Program-made: the position numbers and the translations under genes | In this document: positions 24,372-33,740 of the stretch, piece after piece | Numbering within the stretch: position 1 is the first letter of the stretch | Layout: the number at the start of each line of letters is the position of its first letter | The notes under the pieces: generated by a model | The model's database searches: none | Told to the model about the DNA's origin: nothing | The model's input: the letters and a program-made list of their open reading frames with translations, nothing else | Source: Linanthus parryae | Taxonomy: Eukaryota > Streptophyta > Magnoliopsida > Ericales > Polemoniaceae | Direction: 5' to 3' | DNA: 64,000 nucleotides | Assembly: GCA_023055425.1 (NCBI GenBank) | Contig: JALGPY010000002.1 | Span: 137,883,927 to 137,947,926, forward strand

Positions 24372-25967
24372 TGATGCGCAAACTAACGTGCTGTCCGCAA
24401 GTATACGAATCTTGTAATACCTGGTGTAATTAAACTCGGGTGATCGTTCCCACGAGGACTATTTCGAGATTACTCACGCTGTCAGTTTTGGTTAACCGGG
24501 TGTAGTAACAAGGAGGAGTAGGTTGTGATTGCAGTTACTAAACTAAAAACAGAAATTAAAAACGTAAACGTAAATATTTTTTGTGATGTTTTCTGAAATA
24601 AGTTGAATCGGTTGTTACGATAATAGATGAAAACTAGGCTCCAGGATCCCCTAGGGTTTCTACAGATTTCAGTTTTACGTTCGATTATGAAAACACTCAG
24701 CAGTTTCGATATCTGTGCAACGTACCAGTTGTGCAGTGACTTTTCAGATTCCACACGTAATCCCGATCCTGCAGACTTTTGGATTCTTGTTAAGCTGCCT
24801 AAATTTGCAGTCTCGGTCTAAGCCTGTTAGGGTTTCTAACCTGTCCGAATGGCCTGGGTCAAATTCTCTAACAGTTGGTCTCACGTTTTTCAATGCTAGC
24901 CCTATCTCCCTTTCTCTGTTCGGTCTATCAGGGTAAGGTACTAAATCCTGACTTTTCTTCCTAACCCTAACTTGACGTTTTCACCTACAAGCTCGGGTCT
25001 ATAGCAATCCTGGGTGATCAATCCTATCATGCATATACTATAATAATCAAAGCCAGAATAACATATACAACTTGCTGAATTAAGATAATCATCATGAATC
25101 CATAAACGAAGTAGTCATAAAATCTGGATACGAAACCCTAGGTTCACCGAGAACCTAGGTAAGAAGTTTAGCTACGAATAGACATAATACAAAACGCAGT
25201 TTCTGAATATAAAGAGAGAGAACGAAATCAAACTAAGTCTTTGAATCTCGAATCGCTCTTCCGTGCTCTCCGTGAATGCTCTGACTTGCCCTTCGGTTGT
25301 GCTGAGAATTGTGTTGTGTCTTCAAAACGATCATGGACGAGTCTTTAAATAGTGCTGTTTTCCCCGAAACGCGTGCGCCAGAAATTACAGAATCTGCCAT
25401 CGGTCCACCGTCTTTGACCAAAAAGTCAAACTGGCTGCGTATATACGCAGGGTTGCGTATATACGCAACCTGAGCCAAAATCCCCACCCCCATATCCCTC
25501 CATGGCTGTGTATATACGCAGAGCTGCGTATATACGCAAGGCTGCGTATATACGCAGGCAGGGGGGTGATATGGGGGCCCTGCGTGGTCCTTTGGTGGGC
25601 TTGGTTGGGTCCCCTGGGTCCCACTCTTCTGCCTGTCGCTCCGGGTTTGCCTCCCTTGGTGTTCTCCTGCTTTTCCGTGTTCCCGTATTGACCCGGTCCT
25701 GTGCACGTTTCCCGAGACGGTCCCGACTTGGTCCCGGCACGCTTCCCGATGCACCTTCCGAACCTGTTCCTGAAAAGGCAACACGAACGAAAACCCGCGA
25801 TCATATCCAAATATAGCAATAAATAAGCAGAAATCCAGGAAGTACAAATAAACGTCTCGTTCTAGATTCCCGAGGCATTCTAAGGCATTTTCCGGCAAAA
25901 ACCGTTATTTCTGACACAAACATTCGTGAAATCAGGCTAAAAGATAACCCCTAATTCGGCTTTATCA
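24372..25967 (-). repeat. Solo LTR of another Athila-type family, reverse orientation, 1596 bp
   Basis: On the plus strand it begins tgatgcgca and ends tttatca, flanked by identical ctagc on both sides (24367-24371, 25968-25972). Read on the minus strand it starts TGATAAAGCCG and ends with cgtatacttgcgg...gcgcatca, resembling the end of the host element's own LTRs (ctgtacacttgc...gtgtca). No internal region is present, so LTR-LTR recombination removed it. Five tgcgtatatacgca-type palindromes (25435-25557) lie upstream of a minus-strand TATTTAAAG at 25351-25343. Confidence 0.88.
25435..25557. repeat. Array of five palindromes based on TGCGTATATACGCA
   Basis: Copies at 25435-25450, 25451-25470 (a perfect 20-bp palindrome), 25506-25521 (one mismatch), 25525-25538 and 25542-25557. 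They lie in U3 of the reverse solo LTR, about 83 bases upstream of its TATA-like box. Possible roles are dimeric protein binding or RNA/DNA hairpins. Confidence 0.85.
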
Positions 25968-25972
25968 CTAGC

Positions 25973-27555
25973 TCACTGGCACGGATTACGAGGTGATATT
26001 TTGAAGAACGGACTGAAAATAGAATTTAAGAGTGCCATTGTGTGGGGGTAGTCGAGAGCTTTCTGTGGACAGGTGGATCGCGTAAATCAGAGTCCGGACG
26101 AAGAAGTTAGGCCAAAAAGGATGTTAAGAGGGCAAAAAGGCGTCGAAAAGCATCCGGAATTTCCAAACGGGTCTTCGGAAGGATCAAATTGAAGAATAAA
26201 GGATTCCCCGGAAATTGGGAATCTTTTATAATGCAAAAGGAATCTCGAGGTCGAGGAGATTCATAAAGAAGCAAAGGCACGAGCAAAATGGCGAAAAAAG
26301 GATGTTCGAGCGGCTTAAAACATCCGGAAATTTTCAACGGATCTTCGAGAGCATGAATTTGAAGAATAAAATATTCCCCGGACTTTGGGAATCTTTTATC
26401 ATCTACAAAGGAATCTCGAGGACGAGGAGATTCATGAAGATTCGAAGAAACGAGTAAATAATCGAAGAAAATCAAGCAAAAAAGGGATTTTTAAGCAGTG
26501 CCCAGACCTCTTCGCACGAAGAGAAATACTCTCCGCACGAAGAGTTTTAACTTAGAAAAAATTTATTTCTCTTCTTGTGACAGCCTTCTGTCTCAAAATA
26601 AGAAGACTGTCACAAGAAGAGGAATAAGGCCAACTAGGGATTCTCTTCGCACGAAGAGAAGTTCTCTTCGCACGAAGAGAATGCCCATAAGGCGCGAAAA
26701 GTCCAAAACGCTCGTGACAAAGCAAGAGGGGGATGGATTTATGGAGGGGTATTTCTGGAAAATCGTCTACAGGGTATTTAAACCCAGTTCACCCGAAATC
26801 ATCAGCAGCTTCATTCTTCATCAACCCGTCGCAAAATTCATCATTTCTCTCAACCTTGAAACTCTCAAATCTTCAAATCTTCACCAAATCAGAAGAAATT
26901 GGAAGGGTTTTGCTCGCGAGAAGAAGGAGAAGAAGATTAAACCGTGGAGTTTTGGCTCAATCTTACTCTAACAAGCTGTTTTGGGGAAGAACAAAATCTA
27001 GGGTTCCATTCCTAGATTGAAAAATTGAAGCACTTGGAGGGGGATTCAGTCAAAATTTCAAGAACAAACATCGATGGGGACTACGAGGGGAGTAAGGAAA
27101 GAACAAATTTTTCACTTTTTCTGGAAAAAATTTCAGCGGTCAGTTTGGCACTTCTTGGTGAATTTTTCGCGGAAACGACACCTGTAAGAAAGGTACTCCA
27201 GGTGTCTCAGGTACTATCTAAACTAGCAATTTCAATTTTACGATTCTAGGCATGATTGAGTAAAAGCCCATTTTTAATTTCTTTCGCTTAGTTGCGAACC
27301 TTGGGGGCGATTGATTAGAGTCCTAGGTATTATCTGTTTAATTGCTACTTGTTAGTTTCTTTCGGTTACACTTCCTGTCACGGTGCACAGTTTAAATTTT
27401 CCTCTTATTTGCTTGATTTTCTAAATGGCCTCAAAAAAAGAGAAAGACGGAGGCGAGGATGCCCCGTACTCCGAAGAGGATGAGTAGAGGAGAGAGAACC
27501 CTTGCGCTAGGATTGTTGAGTCCTCGGTTTCTCGTTGAGGACAACGATGCATCCT
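25973..27555 (+). repeat. LTR-like module inside the Athila-type element
   Basis: After tgtgggggtag (26041-26051) come two diverged direct copies of about 155 bases (about 26150-26290 and 26320-26460). A hairpin set then follows that matches the element's own LTR U3: hairpins at 26508-26523 and 26528-26545, a perfect 15-bp stem 26569-26583/26607-26621 and hairpins at 26641-26660 and 26662-26681, ending in atgccca. A TATTTAAA box is at 26775-26782. This looks like a diverged related LTR now part of the internal region. No coding frame is convincing. Confidence 0.6.
27421..27489 (+). CDS. Tiny acidic open frame, probably not a gene
   Basis: An ATG at 27421 opens a 22-codon frame (MASKKEKDGGEDAPYSEEDE) ending with TAG. 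The residue composition is unlike random AT-rich sequence, and it lies just before a PPT-like agtgtgggggtgg. It may be the degraded end of a protein formerly encoded here. Low support. Confidence 0.15.
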
Positions 27556-27782
27556 AGTGTGGGGGTGGTGGTACCTTTTACTAGCCTAGTGTCGAGTCTT
27601 GCATAGCCTTGTTTGCATATAGTGATAGTCGTATTGTGTGAGTTTTTTTGGTTGATGTCGTGTTTAGAAATTTGTGTCGTATTGTGGTAGATGTGTATAT
27701 CTTTGCATTTAGTTGCATTCTTTTTAAATTATTGAGTCCCCTACACGTATTGAGTCGTAGTCGAGTTGGCCTATGCATTTTG

Positions 27783-27827
<45 letters not shown>

Positions 27828-29813
27828 AAAACTGAAAAATTTGAGAAAGGGCAATCGAAAATAAGCTTTAAATTGGAAAAATCGGGGAGTTGTGAGGAAT
27901 TTAGGCGTAGGGCGTGACTTGCAACCGAGAACGACAACGTGAGTTCGCCTTAGTACGTATAGAGGGACTTTCTTTACGGGAGTGCCTACCTATTTTACAC
28001 ACGTACTTGATTTTCAAAAATCTAAAGTGTGTGCCGTGCTTTCTTACAAGAGTTGAGCTAGCTGTAAGCTAAACAAGCCAAACGTTCTTGTGTACGTCTT
28101 AGGTAGTCGCCAGCCCGCCCCGTAGTGGCACACAAAACAGCTGTGCGGGGTTGTGTATTAGAGCACTCACTGCTTATAGAACTCACCTTGTAGGACCACT
28201 AGAAAACCCGAGTTGAACCTTGGTGTATTTGATAACCTTTTGACCTAGGGTGACGATTATTGGCCTTCATCACAAATCGTTTAGAATCACCACTTTAGTG
28301 CGTCACGAGGGGGTTGTAGTTGAGGGGGTTCGAAGAGGGAGAGCTTATTTGCATATACTTGTGAAGTTCTACATGATCGCATGCGCGATAGTTTATATTT
28401 ACGAGGGGATGCGAGGGTGAGTGTGAGTAGGCTTGCGCACTTCAGTGTGGCGGTGTTCCATGTCACTACATCATGGACACAAGTGTGGAGAGTCGTGAGT
28501 GCGTGATATATAATACGCACGGAAAGGGGGTTGGTTGATTTTTATTGGTGGATCATGCTAGGGATCGGTTCTTTGCTTCGTTGCGGTGTAGGAGGATCGG
28601 TTGGATTAGGCATGAGACTTTCGTATAATTGACTACTTGAGAGAGGGGCGAGACGATGTTCTAGTGTGGGGGTGTCGACTATTGACTACGGACATGGAAA
28701 TTGAGCTTTGACGACTCCACCCCCATGCATGCTTTTATATTGATTTCGGCTTGTTTTGTGGCACCATGCACTCATCGAGATAGGGGGGAGATGATTTTTC
28801 GTGTGATTCTTATTCATCGGTTTGTTTGATTTCCTTCCCCTTGTTATTTGTTACTCTTGGAAGAACCACTCGTATAATTTGGGATATGTTGGAAGACGGT
28901 GTTGAGAGAGAAAAAAAAAATGAAAAAAAATAAAAAATAATAAAAATAAAAAAAAGACAAAATCGGAAAAAAAAAAAGAAATAGAAAAAAGAGAAGAGAG
29001 AGAGAGAAAAAAAAAGGAGAGATTGAATAAAGGAAGAAATTTGAGCTTATTGGAAATTGAGTGGTGGAAAGTTGCTAGTTCGTTGACGATGGTTTACATT
29101 TCGTGCACGTATCGCCATGGTGGCCACGGAGATCGTAATTGTACCGGGGTTTGAGGGAATCGAGGGCCGGAGACGGTGAGTTTCGGGTTGCGGGTTCTAT
29201 CATCGCGGTGAGGGTGTGTGAGATGTGGGTTATAATGTGAGAATGTGACGCTTTAGGACGTGCTTCATCGTGATTATCCTTATGTCCCTAAGCCTCAACA
29301 TTTTAAAACCCGTTAGCGGATTACGAGCTCGGACCTTGAGCGTGGCTTAGCCTAGCGTAGCCTCTTACTTTTATCGGCACACGCGAAGAGGTAGGTTATT
29401 CTTGTACTTAGTAAAGCTAGGCTCTCTATACGATCTAAGGGAAAGTCGTGTTGTCAAGTTTAGTTTCAATTCACGCCTTGTTCCAAAATTTCTCATCACT
29501 CCATGATATCCGGTTTAAGTTGATTGAGATTGCCCGATCTCGCAAAAGAAAGAAAAAAATTGTTCTTTAATTTCTTGCATTGTATATATTGCGTTTGCAT
29601 GTAGTTGCATTGTTTATAATCGAGTCGTGTCGGCTAGTAAAAGGTGGTTTGTGTTGGGATCTTGTCCTCGGACTCGTAGGTGATGTTGTGATAAGTATGC
29701 AATGGCAAATCTGGTATGTATGCAAAGAAAATTCGGAAATCGGGAGAGGTTTGAGGAAGTGAGATGAGTTTGTGAGAATTGGCTTGAGGATTTGCTCGGG
29801 ACGAGCAAAATGT
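27556..29813. other. Athila-type 3' internal region, A-rich, no gene recognised
   Basis: It holds a run of 36 adenines (27787-27822), an A-rich purine stretch (28910-29020) and PPT-like blocks at 27556-27568 and 28663-28674. Frames of 60-90 codons occur on both strands without recognisable domains. Long A-rich noncoding 3' regions are common in Athila elements. Confidence 0.6.
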
Positions 29814-29827
29814 AGTGTGGGGGTAGT
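29814..29827 (+). promoter_or_regulatory. Athila polypurine tract
   Basis: The sequence agtgtgggggtagt directly precedes the 3' LTR start TGATAACTCC. Related blocks occur at 26041, 27556 and 28663. Confidence 0.8.
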
Positions 29828-31297
29828 TGATAACTCCATTTTGGAGTTATATTATTCCTTATTTTTTGCTATGTTTTGCGTGCTTATCATGGAGAATTTT
29901 TTCGTCTTTGAGCGTTTTATGCTAAAATTGTGAAATTTGAGTTTTTGAGCGTTCATCGTTAAATCCGAGCGTTTCTCGTATATTTTGTTGCTTTTATTGT
30001 GATATGATCGCGCGTTCGTGTTTCGTGTTGTGTTTGGCAGGAAATAGGACGCGAGGATGAAAGGTGGTGAAGAAACGAGCTTCGGAACTAAAGAAAGCAG
30101 GGAAAACTCAAGGAAAAGAGCCAGAAAAAAGCTAAGGCAGATTCTCTTCGCACGAAGAGAAAATTTCTTCGCACGAAGAGAACACTTAGCCAAATTTTCA
30201 AATGTCTTCGTGCGGTATGATGCTGTCTCAAAGTGGGAAGACTTTTGCGAGAAGAGTTCAGACAGAGTGAAGATTCTCTTCTCACGAAGAGAAAAGTTCT
30301 TCACACGAAGAGAATGCCCAGAATGTTAAATTCGTCCGGGGTCTTTATGCAATTATCTTAAACTTTGTAATAACATTATGGAAACGTATTTAAGTGTTCT
30401 AGGTCGACTTTTTCAGTAATTATTCAAGTTAGAAACATCTTTTGGAGATCAAGAAGCTATTGGGAGAGCTTAGGAGCTTTGGATCATCCGTTTGGATTCT
30501 CAATTCTTCTCTTTTCTTAGTTTTTGATGTTAAAACTCATGAAACTCGTTGTTTTGAGTATGGATCGTAGTAGCTAAACGTTATTTGTTGGGAATTCTGG
30601 TTTGGTGTAGCTAGGGTTTGATCTAAATATCATGTTTTGATAATTGTGATTCATGTTTTAGCTTAATCTCACGTAATCTTTCATTGTTATGGATTAATTA
30701 CGTTTGTAATCACATTATCTTTGCGAGTAGCTAACGTAGAGATAAATTTAATTAGTTTTCACGTGGTAACTCCGTGAGAATTAGTCGGTAAATTGAATAA
30801 TCCACCTAGTCGAATCAATGTTTGGTAACTCGACATCGTTAACTAGGATCGTTAAAGTAGAATTATGGTTTTAATGCATGCTTAAAGGTAAAATAAACTT
30901 GGTAACTCGGTTTGCTTTGGTTTTAAGTATAGTGAACTTACTTGGTAAATCGGTAAGTTCAATATTGCTTGATTAATAGTAAAAGATACGTGGTGATTTT
31001 ACGAATCAAAACATAAATTTAGATCAACCTAGTGAACCTAGAGAATTCCCGGTATTTTTCCCTTATATTGCAAAAACCCTAAAATTCATTCTTTATTAAT
31101 CGTGAACTACTTCACTCTGTTAATTGAGAATATTGCGTTTTTATTTTAGTAGAATTAGAACAAAACACAACTTGCGACGTTCCCACATAAGGTTTAGAAT
31201 AATAATTAGTTTAAACAAAGTCCCTTGGGTTCGATAGCCCGGATTTCCGGTTTATTACTACACACGACAGTTGTACACTTGCAGTTGGAGCGTGTCA
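29828..31297 (+). repeat. Athila-type 3' LTR
   Basis: 1470 bp, with the hairpin set at 30142-30161, 30165-30182 and about 30274-30315, and a TATTTAAG box near 30387. It ends GCGTGTCA, followed by the TSD copy gttga. Confidence 0.92.
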
Positions 31298-32980
31298 GTT
31301 GAGGAGTCGACTGCGTCTCGAACCTGGCCTGCTGAGTAGTCCAGTAATCAACCCAATTCCTGGGGAAGCGACCTGCACGGCCACCTGAAGGTTGAACGAA
31401 GGGCAAGTTGCTCCGGAAGATCGTTTGGCACTCGCCAGACAACAGTCGCTTGTAGCAGCCTCTTACAATTGATCTAGGCCAAACGGAAGGCGCCACTGCA
31501 TCAAAACCAAATTGGGGAGAAACGCGAGTTGGATCAATGTCGACTGTGATCCTTTCATACCTGGGAGTAAGTTCAGGAACATACTTAGCAAGATCAGGGA
31601 GAGAACCCCTTAAACACCAGCATAAGAATTCGCGATAGCGCTCATGAAAGGGCTCATGATCTTTGAAAAGGAGCTCTTCTGAAAAAGCAAGAGATTTAGT
31701 GGGATACAGCTTCGGGAACCATCGCACATTCTCAATACGCCTGGAATAGGGCCTAGCCGTAAACTTGCTCCGGTCACCGCATATCAGGCTCGAGGTGCAC
31801 TTGGGAGGATTGGTTTAAACCATCGAGCAGCTTTCCCACTAGAAAGTTCATCCTCCGCACCTGGGACACACCACTTGTTGGGCCTAGAGGGAACAGGAGC
31901 ATAGGAGGGCCATCGCTCAAAAACCCACATGGTTAGGAATGCGATGTTGACATAGGTCAACACATCAAGACGACCGTGAGAGTCCTTGATCGCCACTACC
32001 AACTGGTCCAACCTGTGATATAAAGTGCCCAAGACCAGAGGCCCAAGTGCGACTCTCTGGCCGAGGGCCAACTTGAAAGCAAGGGGAAGGACATGATAGA
32101 AAACCCCATCATGAGGGTTACCATCGATCAGGTACCTTCACAGCCAGGCACAGAGGAATCCGCACAAGGTTAGGTGGTACCCTTTCCCATTTACATAATT
32201 TTTCGCATTTGGGTTCTTGTCCAGAAGTTTCTTGGTGATACTACTATTCGCATAGTCGCGAAAGAAGAATTGCACCCATTTGCCCCAGGTGTTCTTCGCA
32301 GATGTATCAACAAACTGCCAGTCAGGAAGAACTTTCGCAGATGTCCAACGAGTGTAGATTTTCTTTACCTCGGACAAACATTCCTCCATTTGCTTGTATA
32401 GAGCAAGTTCTAGATCAGTTCTCAAAGGGCTCAAAGGATCCACCTCACCAATGGGAGAAAGATCATACAACATGTGCACATCCTCCAAAGTGGGAGCAGC
32501 CTCGAACTCAGCGAAGTGGAAAGTATGAGTCGCAGATGAATAGCGAGAAAGAAGGTTTAGAAGCATGGACGGATCCAACTTCACGGCAACACCCTTCATA
32601 GCACGAACTGCGAAATAAATACCAGCATTGTTCAATGCGATGGCATGGTGGGTCAATACATGGTCGATCCACTCATCCATGAAGTCTAATTTTTGGACCA
32701 ACGCTTGGGTAGAAATTGCAGTATGGGGGAAAAACCCGTTTTCAACTCCTAACCTAATCACATCCTTGGAGTCGATTAACTCTAGCATGGCTGCACTGAC
32801 ATGCGGGGTCAATGTCCGCAATTCTCCGGAGGAAATAGGAGCCGGTAGATTCTTCACCTTAACCCTAGCATGATAGAAATCTTTTCCACCCAAATAGGGG
32901 GCTTTTCGCCACAAGGTCTGGGGAAGATCAGGTATTTCTTCGGCCTCTTTAATGGGTTTGGATCCTTTTGTCTTGGCCAT
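31298..32980 (-). pseudogene. First exon of the antisense gene: PMD-like region
   Basis: It starts MAKTKGSKPIKEAEE, basic and possibly a nuclear signal. A region then follows whose motifs (YSSATHTFHFAEFEAAPTLE, then VLGTLYHRLDQLV, LTYVNIAFLTMWVFERWPSY) resemble the plant mobile domain, a fold found in host MAIN-type proteins and in several transposon families (established knowledge). An in-frame TGA lies at about 32138-32140 between CGFLCAWL and RYLIDGNPHDG; a C-to-T change of CGA would explain it. Near 31800 the frame shifts by one, after which the text reads on to RFPRNWVDYWTTQQ. The Athila element interrupts the exon at 31297. Confidence 0.7.
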
Positions 32981-33726
32981 TCTTGCAGAAGAGCAAGAAA
33001 AAAGGGGGGAGAAATATACACATTTTCAGTTTGAATTTCAAGAAGCAATTATGTTTTGTCAAAGAAGATGAACAGTCCGGGGTCAATCTTGGGCTTAGAA
33101 GTTCAGAATTCGTCTATATTGCTCAGAATCTCAGAAGTTCTGCATTCAAAATCGTCACAATCTGGTGATTGGATCAGTTTTGGGTTTAAGAAAAGAGCCT
33201 CTTTTGCAGTTCTCAATGAACAATATATTTCAAATAACCATGGGTTTACAGATCCAAGAAAGTTCAAAAAATGTTCGAGTACATTAAATGGAATTGAGAA
33301 AAGCCAACCTTGTTTTGATAAAGCTTGTTTTGATGAAGCAAGTTGAAGGAGACGATTGACAAGGAAGAACTAATGATTTATCACTTGAATCTGTTCTTGA
33401 AGGCTTCCGGGTATCATTCACTCTAGAGAGAGAAGTGATGCTTTGCAACAATGGAGAGCACATAGTATTTATCTAAAACAATGAGGAGTCGCGTCCTTTC
33501 AGTAGTCGAATCGCAACCGTCACCGTCGAATCGCACAATCACAGGACAAGCTGACGTCACGCCTAAAACCCTAAAATAACAGACGACACGACTCTAGGGA
33601 TTCTAGGTCATAATGGCACGCACGGGGGGCTGAATTTGCGTGTATTTGAATTGGTGTGTGGCAGCGACGCGTGCATTGGTTCCTGCGCATTGAAGTCTAT
33701 CCGGCTATATATGTGTCTTCACGCGC
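32981..33726. other. Leader and promoter region of the antisense gene
   Basis: This stretch between the antisense ATG and the Tat PPT has no long frame with recognisable content on either strand. It carries a TATA-like box on the minus strand at 33474-33464. Confidence 0.5.
33464..33474 (-). promoter_or_regulatory. TATA-like box of the antisense Tat gene
   Basis: The minus strand reads agataaatact about 485 bases upstream of the antisense ATG at 32980. It lies between that ATG and the Tat polypurine tract (33727). Transcription would start near 33440, leaving a leader of about 460 bases. The spacing is plausible but nothing proves use. Confidence 0.35.
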
Positions 33727-33740
33727 AGAAAGGGGGCTAA
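33727..33740 (+). promoter_or_regulatory. Tat polypurine tract
   Basis: The sequence agaaagggggctaa is immediately followed by TGTAGATAG, the LTR start. It primes plus-strand synthesis of the Tat element and fixes the LTR border. Confidence 0.8.

Larger units (their letters stand above)
19617..31297 (+). mobile_element. Athila-type LTR retrotransposon with gag and protease only, 11681 bp
   Basis: LTRs are at 19617-21076 and 29828-31297. The flanks gctga (19612-19616) and gttga (31298-31302) form a 5-bp TSD with one mismatch. The PBS tggcgctgttgccgggga and the gag sequence place it with Athila. No reverse transcriptase, RNase H or integrase is found; after the protease the sequence passes straight to the post-pol region. 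It must have depended on enzymes from relatives. LTRs differ at roughly 50 positions by eye (3-4%). It interrupts the first exon of the antisense Tat gene and itself carries a reverse solo LTR (24372-25967). Confidence 0.9.
8279..32980 (-). pseudogene. Antisense multi-exon gene of the Tat element, N-terminal plant-mobile-domain-like; about 1370 codons, split by two insertions
   Basis: The gene runs leftward from the ATG at 32980-32978 (good context, A at -3 and G at +4). Exons by splice signals: 32980-31298 joined to 19616-19415 (Athila between), 19338-18825, 18752-18336, 18259-18155, 18074-18029 joined to 9518-8978 (Angela between), and 8901-8279. Donors and acceptors are GT/AG throughout. 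With one TSD copy kept, the frame is continuous across both insertions. The N-terminal part resembles the plant mobile domain (aminotransferase-like PMD), the middle is Pro/Ser/charge rich, and the end looks coiled-coil. Antisense extra genes between pol and the 3' LTR are known in Tat elements. Visible lesions are one TGA (about 32138) and a frameshift near 31800. The function is unknown. Confidence 0.75.
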
